From Dermanyssus gallinae (Eukaryota > Arthropoda > Arachnida > Mesostigmata > Dermanyssidae): a stretch of DNA of 64,000 nucleotides. The stretch is taken from positions 1-64,000 of the forward strand of contig QVRM01000444.1 in the NCBI GenBank assembly GCA_003439945.1, given 5' to 3'. This document shows, one piece after another, positions 57,301 through 64,000 of this stretch. Within the stretch, counting starts at the first letter, position 1. Each line of letters begins with the position of its first letter. The notes under the pieces are model-generated. The model searched no databases. It saw only the letters and a list, made by a program, of their open reading frames with translations, and was not told the DNA's origin. A program made the translations under genes and the position numbers.

Positions 57301-58829
57301 GAATAGCGGGGTAGACTACAACAACTGGTTACGACCAAAAAGCTTTTATTGATTCCTAATTTACACAAAAAGATCCGAATAGCGGGGTAGACTACAACAA
57401 CTGGTTACGACCAAAAAGCTAAGAGATTTGTTACTAAAATTAGACAGCGCTCATAATAACGACAGATTTAGCCGTTCTATGTGGCAGCAAACAGCGCGGA
57501 CAATTAACTCAAAAAGGAGGGAAAAGGGAATAATTGTTGCAAATAAACTATACATCTTTTTGTTCTGGTGGTATAACTTGATTTATGACATCCTAACTCA
57601 TCTAAAGTAACTTAAATTTGAACTATATGAAACGCACGTTTTTGGTGTAGAATTAAACATATCTCTGCCTCCAACGAAACGAGAGATTGGTTCGTAATTT
57701 AGGTTATACTGCTTCTGGAGATGCAGCGTCCACGGCACGCATAGCTCGGGGTTGTACATCCGTAAGCTTCGTGGTGACTGCGAAAAAGCTGGCGAAAGGC
57801 GAGTGCCTGCAACTAGAAATATTCAAGATTTGTAAAAACATTATTGAGATATTTGTCTTTGTATTATATGCACTTATAATAATGCAATAGTCCGGCCCTC
57901 GCAATTGAAGATTTGCAAGGTACCGGAACTTACCGTTATGTGCCAAGCCCGTAGGGGACGGAGGATAGTTATTAACTTTTTTTAAGCAATGCGATTATGG
58001 ATGTTAAACTGCAAGCTCTAGCGGTTCAACATGTTCGCGTACGAATGCTGTTTCTCTAAACATCCCTGATACAGCGGCGTATGTAATTTGTAGTATACGT
58101 AGGAAGCATCAGACTGCAAGGTACTTACTTGCGCCAGTCATCTCGCTGCACAAAGATCCATAATGCAATATATTGCTGAAATTCAAATTTAAACAAGTAA
58201 GCACCCATATAGTTTAAAAAAGGTTATCGTTGAAAAAACAGGCTGTGCGTCAAATAAACGATTAATTGCAACAACATATTTTTTACTCTGGTTTTGTATC
58301 ATGATTGCCACATTCTTCCTTAGTTATTTGTGAAGCAAATATTAAGACGTCAATAAGATATAGATAAGACTAAGTGGAATAAGAATATTTGCGGTGGTCA
58401 AAAATAATCTGAAGAATGGTGGGGCTCTCGTCTATGCACTGCTCCGATCCTGCCCACCAAGCAGGCAAAAAAAACACTATACTGCAAAAAACGTGCTTCA
58501 GCAACGTGCTTCAATGCTGAAATATAACAGTTCTGAAATACAATGCAGCACGCGGAGTTAATGTCAAGAGCCGTCGTTCCGCGCGGCCAAGCACACCAGT
58601 AGTTGAGCGTAAAAAATAATTGCTAATTTTATTTAACATGACTTCCAGAAACAAAAATGTTGCAATGCGGCTCCTAACTTTTCCCTGACCTCGGGAGGAT
58701 ATACACTAAATATATTTATATATATTTTCTAAAAGCATAGTGTCATTAAACTTTCAAAGCATAAGGAAGTCTCTTATTCGTTTAATCAATTTTTCTCACT
58801 CCACCAGAAATGGATGCTACTTACTCTTT

Positions 58830-58866
<37 letters not shown>

Positions 58867-60080
58867 GAAAATTAGTATGCAAGTTTAGAACAATGTTCTA
58901 TTAGCTAATTAAATATTGACTATCTTGCCATTAGAATATCTACAATAAAATGTGAGGAGAATATCTATTCTCCCATAAACTTTTCCCAATGAGTCTGAAC
59001 ATTGCTAACCAACAGATCCGGGCATACATACTTGATACCGTCAACGCTGATAAGTTGATTGACTGATCCGGCTGTAGTGTGGATCTTGAAATCGAAGCTA
59101 TTAGGCGAAGTTAAATGTCCGAACATCGCAAACATTCCATTGTCTCTCACAATAGGGCAGGAGCGACTAAGCTGCATGCTAGTATTCCTGAAACTTGTTC
59201 CATCAATACGTCCAGGTATTCAGTTTTAGATAGCTGGCACATTCAGACATCGTTCTTGGACACTTTGCGCTCGCTAAACCACGCACTGCCACACGAAGTG
59301 CTTGCTGAGCTAGGAACTATGTGTTTTTTCACAATGTCATGGTAATGTGACTAAACAGGGTCCTATAGACGGTTGCTGGTGAGAGAACATGCTGAACAAT
59401 TGTTTTTTGTGCATATTGGCGTTCGTGTAGCTATAACCAAATAGTATATTTTTGATGAAATAGTATATTTTTGATGAAAAACAAACAAATAATAGGATCC
59501 GAGAAAAGCTATAACCAAATAGTATATTTTCGATGAAATAGTATATTTTTGATAAAAAACAAACAAATAATAGGATCCGAGAAAAAACAGATACTGAACT
59601 TTGGTAGATCCAGATCTCAATGATTTTTTACGATTAGAATGTTAAACATTTCCGTTCGATCTAGACTTATTGCAAAAACGATTATTTAATTCAATGAATG
59701 TACTCACAATTTTGACGCGAGCCAACTCATGCACTTACCCATCGTAGAAATACTTGCCAATGGTGACTGGCACAAAAGTGCCTGTGCTCTCATATTTCGG
59801 TTTTTTGAGGTCCAAAAATATGTTTGGGTAATTTACTGTCACGATCCGGTCCTTTAACGTTCCGGTTGATTTCAATGGCTCAAAGTGTACGCTCAGCTTT
59901 TCCATGAATGATACGTTATCAGTGAACCAATGTATGCGTCTGGTGGTGTTTATCCTGAAGTGAGTTTGTTGATTTGAGGATGGTTAAAGTTTTGCCTAGG
60001 GAAACGCTGAATATGATGAATATGAAAAGGAAATCTTTCAACAAACTTGTAACATTGGAAAAGATAATTTTTGAATAATG

Positions 60081-60171
<91 letters not shown>

Positions 60172-61817
60172 ATATATAGGTTTTTATCACTGGCACCATA
60201 ATAAGTACCATATTGATGGGCATAGATTTTCTACCCCGACCTGGCAAAGAGAAACGATTTCTTAACATTTGGCAGACTAGCTTAAACACATACGATCCGA
60301 GCTCAGTCAAGTCTATGTTAGACTCCTTACGTATTGATAGGTATCGATATTCTACCCTGACCTGGCCAAGAGATCCTAAAAAGTAATAATGATATTTTAA
60401 CCTTTGGCAGACTAACCTAAACACATACGGCCCGAGCTCAGTCAGGTTTATGTTTGACTCCCTTCCATCCATCCACTCGTCATAATTACTGAAGTTAAAC
60501 ACATAGAGGTATTTGTATGACGGGGCGGGCGGTCGAGTAAACACGTCGGCCAGCCAAGAGCCTTCTTCAAAGGCTGGCGGTGAAAATTGTTTTAGTTGCA
60601 GCGTAGCAACGACCCACAGAGTCATAGCCACGCAAAACGTCAGGGATCCCAACGCTGTAAAAACGCAGAACAATTATCAGTTTGCGTATCATTTGTACAA
60701 ATGTTGAGCCAGCATTTATTATTTTGTTGTAAAAAAATATTATTTGTTTCACTAAGCTGGTTTTAGAGACGGGAGAAGATAAAACCAATTAGGTTTTTCT
60801 TAAGAGGAAAGATCCAACATGCAGGTACAGAGGTAAAAGACCCAGAGTTAAGCATAGCGATTTAGTTGTGAGCTAAGGCTTATCTATCTTTTGTTGTGCT
60901 CACGTGTTGTTTGAGTTGATTGTAAGCTTGTTGGTGGGTCCGTTATTGTTTTTATGCCTCGTGTAGTGCGTTGTCATGTGGCGCCGTACAGTTTGGTTGG
61001 CATCACCTTAACCTGCGACGAAAATACTCACTTGGCGAGGCAGCCAACATCTACGGCTACATATACGAAGCTCTGAGTAAATATAACCCAGCCTACCCGT
61101 CCGCTCCCCGAGCACACCTCCCATCAATTTAAAGTGCTGGCTGGTTAAACCAATTCGCACTTTTCGTGAAAGGTGGTCATTAATCATAAAAACCTGGCGA
61201 CGTGCTAGACTTTTGCATTTCGCTTTGCTAAAATTCCAATTAAGAAAGCACAGGGTTTACGGCAAAAGAAAAAGGTAACTGGATCTAGCTCTTTTAGCAA
61301 ACTCTAACTTCTTTTTTTGTCAGTGACCGGGCATACCTCCATTCCAAAATGCAGATTCATGATGTGCAGATTCATGATAAGCGGATGATGTACAATTGGG
61401 TGGGAAGCCAACTCAGCGTTTGGACACAATACTACACTGGCCGCCCATTAGCGGGTAGATCACTGCCCTAGGCACTATAATATAAGCGTTCTACTATTTC
61501 AAGCAGTGGATGTTTCCTCTGTGTCGAAACTGTATTCGAAATACCGAGCAAGATGGTTTAGCGCCTTTGCCTTGCATTCGGGAAGACTGGGTTCGAGACC
61601 CAGACCGACCACTCCTAATGGTTTCCAATTTAGACAAGGTAAATACCCGAGTGGATTAAAACTAGCCATGACATGAAAAAGCGTACACGGGCCATAGCCT
61701 TACGAAAAAAAAATAATAACTGATTCACTTACCTGTAAAAAAATACTGTCTCATGTCAATTGCAGAGCACGCCAAGCACTTCCGCAACAAAGTAGTTCCA
61801 GCAGTCAAGCGAGACAT
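54189..61817 (-). CDS. Complete CD36-family (class B scavenger receptor) gene, 11 coding exons
   Basis: CD36/SCARB proteins are double-pass membrane receptors whose large ectodomain binds lipids, lipoproteins or apoptotic cells. Eleven exons joined at GT-AG sites keep one frame: 85+238+216+114+47+169+205+114+186+412+71 bp = 1857 bp, 618 codons plus stop. Order: short N-terminus and first membrane helix (about residues 25-47), ectodomain to about 413, second helix about 414-441 (WVAIACSLSLLIAAVFFGV), then a ~175-residue charged tail. Family marks are ELGPYVFR, PELCVPW, GLFDASPCYYC, LSFPHFL, GLHPDEKKHG and a late VFWQE. The tail is far longer than the ~10-45 residues usual in the family. The region after KYFYDG seems ~15-20 residues short, so a small exon may be missed. 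Confidence 0.88.
54293..54363. repeat. (TA)n microsatellite in last intron
   Basis: About 70 bp of AT dinucleotides between exon 11 and the duplicated helix fragment. Confidence 0.95.
54401..54466 (-). pseudogene. Partial duplicate of the membrane-helix exon (pseudo-exon)
   Basis: On the minus strand it reads GGIACYPNLLIAAVFVDIS, against VAIACSLSLLIAAVFFGVS in exon 9. At DNA level it aligns with about 55,513-55,578 in the same orientation, sharing blocks such as gcagcaatcaagagg and gccacccatcccgca. It has a frame difference and no proper acceptor, so it is not a usable exon. Confidence 0.8.
54469..54518. repeat. Perfect 21-bp inverted repeat, 8-nt loop
   Basis: Arms 54,469-54,489 and 54,498-54,518 are exact complements (ccggccctccggtactggcc / its complement). 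GC-rich, so a very stable hairpin in transcript or single-stranded DNA. It begins 3 bp beyond the pseudo-exon. Confidence 0.95.
54564..54600. repeat. 17-bp inverted repeat, 3-nt loop, one mismatch
   Basis: Arms aaaccatataccgctga and tcagcggcatatggttt flank ccc. It lies 45 bp from the previous hairpin, in the same intron. Confidence 0.9.
54825..55236 (-). CDS. CD36-family gene (minus), coding exon 10 (cytoplasmic tail)
   Basis: The acceptor (ggtaacaaaag) lacks a good pyrimidine tract; donor GTATGT is strong. It codes an Arg-rich patch (LRRRQRRRALRARL), DDLGVDIPDSVMEKLRKQI, then Ser/Glu/Pro-rich low-complexity sequence ending in a Glu run. 412 bp, open throughout and in frame with both neighbours. 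Confidence 0.7.
55455..55640 (-). CDS. CD36-family gene (minus), coding exon 9 (second membrane helix)
   Basis: Acceptor cggttttcag, donor GTTAGT. It codes RKLPEDKLRTLAAVRAW, the helix FAGWVAIACSLSLLIAAVFF, and the start of the cytoplasmic tail DEEVPPHTPDDIPTE. Confidence 0.88.
56128..56241 (-). CDS. CD36-family gene (minus), coding exon 8
   Basis: Acceptor gattttag, donor GTGAGT, 114 bp, phase 0. It codes PSGVVIDMKIRSQLSFNLTL and PVQLIAPVFWQEV. Same size and phase as plus-strand exon 26,171-26,284. Confidence 0.9.
56981..57185 (-). CDS. CD36-family gene (minus), coding exon 7
   Basis: Acceptor gttttgcgtcgcag, donor GTAAGT, 205 bp. It codes CTSPLPTNADGLFDASPC, VLPAVLSFPHFLYSDPEL and VTGLHPDEKKHGAYIDV, the most diagnostic CD36 blocks. 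Same size and phase as plus-strand exon 24,512-24,716. Confidence 0.93.
57267..57418. repeat. Exact 76-bp tandem duplication (intron 6)
   Basis: Two identical 76-bp units (57,267-57,342 and 57,343-57,418), beginning cttttattgattcctaattt. No differences seen, so recent or an assembly artefact. Confidence 0.95.
57638..57806 (-). CDS. CD36-family gene (minus), coding exon 6
   Basis: Acceptor tctagttgcag, donor GTGCGT. It codes STRLSPAFSQSPRSLRMY, NPELCVPWTLHLQKQYN and RFVGGRDMFNSTPK, the FpPf...f.pdLCr block. Homologous to the plus-strand exon 16,071-16,253, but in an intact frame. Confidence 0.85.
58129..58175 (-). CDS. CD36-family gene (minus), coding exon 5 (47 bp)
   Basis: Acceptor ttgaatttcag, donor GTAAGT. 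It codes NILHYGSLCSEMTGA, the C..i.GTdG cysteine block. It is in phase with both neighbours. Confidence 0.75.
58831..58863. repeat. (TA)n microsatellite
   Basis: About 33 bp of AT dinucleotides in intron 4. Confidence 0.95.
59032..59145 (-). CDS. CD36-family gene (minus), coding exon 4
   Basis: Donor GTATGT, weak acceptor (ccctattgtgag). It codes DNGMFAMFGHLTSPNSFDF and HTTAGSVNQLISVDGI, the F.xxN.S....F.v.TG block. The acceptor chosen is the one that keeps frame with exon 3; an extra small exon upstream is possible. Confidence 0.65.
59431..59586. repeat. 78-bp tandem duplication with internal 19-bp repeat (intron 3)
   Basis: Units 59,431-59,508 and 59,509-59,586 differ at few positions. 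Each holds two copies of aatagtatatttttgatga. Confidence 0.9.
59739..59954 (-). CDS. CD36-family gene (minus), coding exon 3
   Basis: Acceptor ctcacttcag, donor GTAAGT. It codes RIHWFTDNVSFMEKLSVHFE, then LKDRIVTVNYPNIFLDL and TFVPVTIGKYFYDG, matching the ectodomain stretch after GPYVFR. Joins exon 2 as YVFR|INTT. Confidence 0.85.
60085..60178. repeat. (TA)n microsatellite
   Basis: About 94 bp of AT dinucleotides in intron 2. Confidence 0.95.
60228..60464 (-). repeat. Tandem duplication across the exon 2/intron 2 border
   Basis: The stretch about 60,350-60,464 (end of exon 2 and start of intron 2) is repeated at about 60,228-60,329. The downstream copy reads ESNIDLTELGSYVFK, but its donor has changed from G|GT to A|GC. 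It is therefore a dead duplicate of the exon end. Confidence 0.88.
60417..60654 (-). CDS. CD36-family gene (minus), coding exon 2
   Basis: Acceptor ctgcgtttttacag, donor GTTAGT. It completes the first helix (LGSLTFCVAMTLWVVATL), then ADVFTRPPAPSYKYLYVF, NFSNYDEW and the family signature LTELGPYVF. Confidence 0.9.
61530..61719 (+). mobile_element. tRNA-derived SINE in intron 1
   Basis: A box TGGTTTAGCGCC (61,554-61,565) and B box GGGTTCGAGACCC (61,589-61,601) at normal spacing are followed by an unrelated body and an A-rich tail (61,704-61,719). The tail ends only 8 bp from the exon 1 donor site. Orientation is opposite to the gene. Confidence 0.65.
61733..61817 (-). CDS. CD36-family gene (minus), coding exon 1
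   Basis: ATG at 61,815-61,817 with A at -3; 28 codons plus one base, donor GTAAGT. It codes MSRLTAGTTLLRKCLAC...DMRQYFFT, the cytoplasmic N-terminus and the start of the signal-anchor helix. Confidence 0.8.
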
Positions 61818-61860
61818 TCTTAACCAGAAAACACACGCTAGCACGACACGCGCTAACAAC

Positions 61861-61894
61861 GAATGACCCGATAGCTGCGATCTGACAATTTATA
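61861..61894 (-). promoter_or_regulatory. Core promoter of minus-strand CD36-family gene: TATA box and initiator
   Basis: On the minus strand TATAAA lies at 61,894-61,889 and the arthropod initiator TCATTC at 61,866-61,861. From the first T of TATA to the initiator A (61,864) is 30 bp, the canonical distance. The implied 5' UTR is only about 47 nt before the ATG at 61,817. Confidence 0.7.
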
Positions 61895-61899
61895 GTATT

Positions 61900-64000
61900 T
61901 CGACTAGCCAGTCAAGCGGGGGAGCGTAACTATTCTTCTTACATTAATCGCATTGATTGTGTTTACTATAGGAATACCATTTAGTAGATATGGACTGCAA
62001 AAAAATGCCCGCTACGGGTAGCAATTTTAGATCCGTTCAAAAGGCTCTACTGCTGTGGAAACTGTCCGAAATATTTAAAGCGTGTTGGGCAATTCAATAC
62101 TTCGGAATAAATAAAAACCATTGAGGCATATATTGGAAACGAAGAAGATTACTGAATGTTTATTAGAGCTAACAGATAAAAGCGAGATCACAGGTCTCCA
62201 TTGCAGCAAGAACAAAGCCCGTACTAGGAACAGAAACGCAATAAAGGTGATATTAGTTTTCTTTATTTCGTACTCTCTAACGACAAAGTAATTGACCGCA
62301 TGTTGGCGTAGAATATAATGCGGATCATATTGTGTTCTTTGTAATTTATTGACAACAGATTGCTGAAAGGAAAATATAAACGCAGAAGGCAAAAATTTTC
62401 ACCCTGGGCAAAATCAGTGGTGCGAATAACGATGTCACGCCCACAAATTGCGTCGGCGGCGACTAAGGTTAGTGTCTTAGGGCCTATACTTGCCTTGGCG
62501 TGCCTCTGGGGTACAGTAATACGAGGAGCAGTGAAAAGGGCGAACTTCAGATCAAGAAATCAGCATATAGAAACCATCTCCACGACTTAAAACGTTCCAG
62601 GTTGTTTTTCACTTGGGATTATATTTACGTGAATGCTGATGTAGCAGAGTTTCCTTTACGGAATCCATGCTTTTACGCGGGTGAATGTGCTTGTAATAGA
62701 GGGTTGTTAAAATGCATCTTGTGAGCACCAATGCTAACATCTTGTAAACTACTCTTTTGGCAGTGCGGGCCCCGTCAGGATAGGACATCACTTGGATAAC
62801 CTTTTCCTTTTGGGATGAATACTGTTAAAGATTGCATAAAGAATAGGCCAACAATTAGACGTGTCTTCCTTTCAATAAAACTGATAGTTTTATTTTATTT
62901 CGCTTAACCGTTAGCCTTGAACCTCACTGTAACTAATGGGTGACTCTAGAGAGGCTTCTTAAATTCTTTATTAGGCTTTTTTGCAATTAAGACTCTGTTG
63001 TTTGAGGCAAACATTCTCCCAAAATATTTACGATACACATTTCGAAATGTGTAATTGCAAATCACCTTTGCTGTCTGACGAACGAGGCAGAGACGTTCCT
63101 GGGCTTTAGTTGCTTTTGTTTTATAAAAGATTCCTCCTTATCTAAAAACGGAAAGGACCGATATTTTTGCGCAGGTCTGCGTGTGCTTAACAGATTTTGA
63201 TGAAAATCATAACATTGCTCATAACCATGCGGCGGAACTTCTTTAAAAATGCTGATGTGGTTTGCGAACTGACTCCCAGCTACCGTGGAAGGGAAGTCGT
63301 CAACGGCATAAAATACCGGCTAGGACTAAATCGATTGAGGATCCCAATCCGCAAAGTCCCCCAACAGCAATGATATAGATTTTTTGGAAACACCTCATCT
63401 GCTAGGGATTGCAATTTGTATAGTCAACTGAACATTAATAAAGACGGGTACACGTTTGATTAGATGTGTTACCGTCAGCTGTTCATACCCCTGGAAGACC
63501 ACATTACCTTCGCAAACTGAAGTTGCAATGTTATTTTCCGAGGACGAGCTTGCAAGCCGTTGGATAGTGGTTATCGCCGGGTGTCTACAGAGAATTACGG
63601 AGCTCGCGGGTCAGAATGGGAACTCTTGAGAATAAAGCTACTCTACAGTCCTCCAGTTCTGGGTCGAAGCTGCGGTACGGTGTCTACTGTTTTAATTGCA
63701 CATTGCCGCGATTATAAACTGTTGCGTGCCTACTACCACTGTACCATCCTCTGCCAAGTCAGTCTAGCATTTTTCAGCCGATCAACGCCGATGCATGAAG
63801 GTAAATTTGCTGCGGTTCGTATTATGAATCTTATATTGATGGTAATAAGGTGCTACTTAAGTGAGTTGAACTGTAACGGACTGGGCGCAGTTCCCAGAGT
63901 TTCGTGGATTATATCGCTGTATAAAAAGTTGCGCTGTCTCGGGACGGACAAGGCCAGAACATGCATAAATATGTTAATAATGGACAATGAAGTGAAGTAT
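61900..64000. other. Upstream intergenic region, no gene recognised
   Basis: 2.1 kb upstream of the CD36-family promoter. The largest frame (62,392-62,075, minus, 105 codons) has a hydrophobic centre but no family resemblance or splice support. No tRNA, simple repeat or transposon motif was found. It may hold distal regulatory sequence or an unrecognised gene start. Confidence 0.4.

Noticed and set aside
59170..59340. Possible small extra CD36 exon between exons 3 and 4 (minus strand)
   Set aside because: A short exon would fill the missing ~15-20 ectodomain residues, but no candidate here gives CD36-like sequence with consistent splice phase.
62075..62392. 105-codon minus-strand frame with a hydrophobic centre
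   Set aside because: No family resemblance, AT-rich context and no promoter or splice support; it could be chance.

Overview
ORGANISM. The window looks like an arthropod genome, probably an insect or a chelicerate. The evidence is two intron-containing CD36-family receptor genes with GT-AG introns, an arthropod-type core promoter (TATA box 30 bp upstream of a TCATTC initiator), and a dense, decayed mix of R1-clade and R2-clade LINEs, a BEL/Pao LTR element, an irritans-type mariner and a DD37D IS630-type element. I cannot name the species from sequence alone. There is no prokaryotic gene structure. Element limits and exon joins below were read by eye.

LAYOUT. 1-2.7 kb: 5' half of an R1-clade LINE on the minus strand, cut by the window edge. 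3.3-6.8 kb: LINE 3' ends and long AT repeats. 6.8-9.7 kb: an R2-clade LINE fragment, then a mariner inside an AT repeat. 9.9-15.9 kb: two head-to-tail partial copies (B1, B2) of a LINE with a restriction-like endonuclease (RLE) and an RT active site WYLDDG. 16.1-28.4 kb: the last four recognisable exons of a plus-strand CD36-family gene, whose 8-kb intron holds an R1 fragment, an RLE fragment (A3) and a 5.5-kb RLE element (D) that has itself been invaded. 30.0-30.7 kb: a roughly 0.69-kb CpG-containing trinucleotide tract. 31-34 kb: R1-clade element 3 (minus). 35-38.9 kb: RLE element C abutted by the 3' end of a B copy (minus). 40.1-48.7 kb: an R1-clade element with most of both ORFs (minus), split by a 3.3-kb BEL/Pao insertion with a 5-bp target duplication. 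50.6-53.9 kb: RLE copy A2 and LINE 3' ends. 54.2-61.9 kb: a complete minus-strand CD36-family gene.

HOW IT WORKS TOGETHER. The only cellular genes I can support are the two CD36/SCARB-type receptors. They converge tail to tail across about 26 kb of transposon debris. Their matching exons have identical sizes (205 and 114 bp) and phases, so they are paralogues. In the minus-strand gene eleven coding exons join in frame to 618 codons, with an unusually long charged cytoplasmic tail. The plus-strand gene has a one-base frameshift in one exon and ends right after its second membrane segment.

The most interesting mobile material is the RLE/WYLDDG group (families A-D). At least two families pair a zinc-knuckle ORF1 with an ORF2 that carries, in order, a C2H2 finger, RT, a C-C-H-C knuckle and a PD..D endonuclease. 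That is unlike the single ORF of canonical R2.
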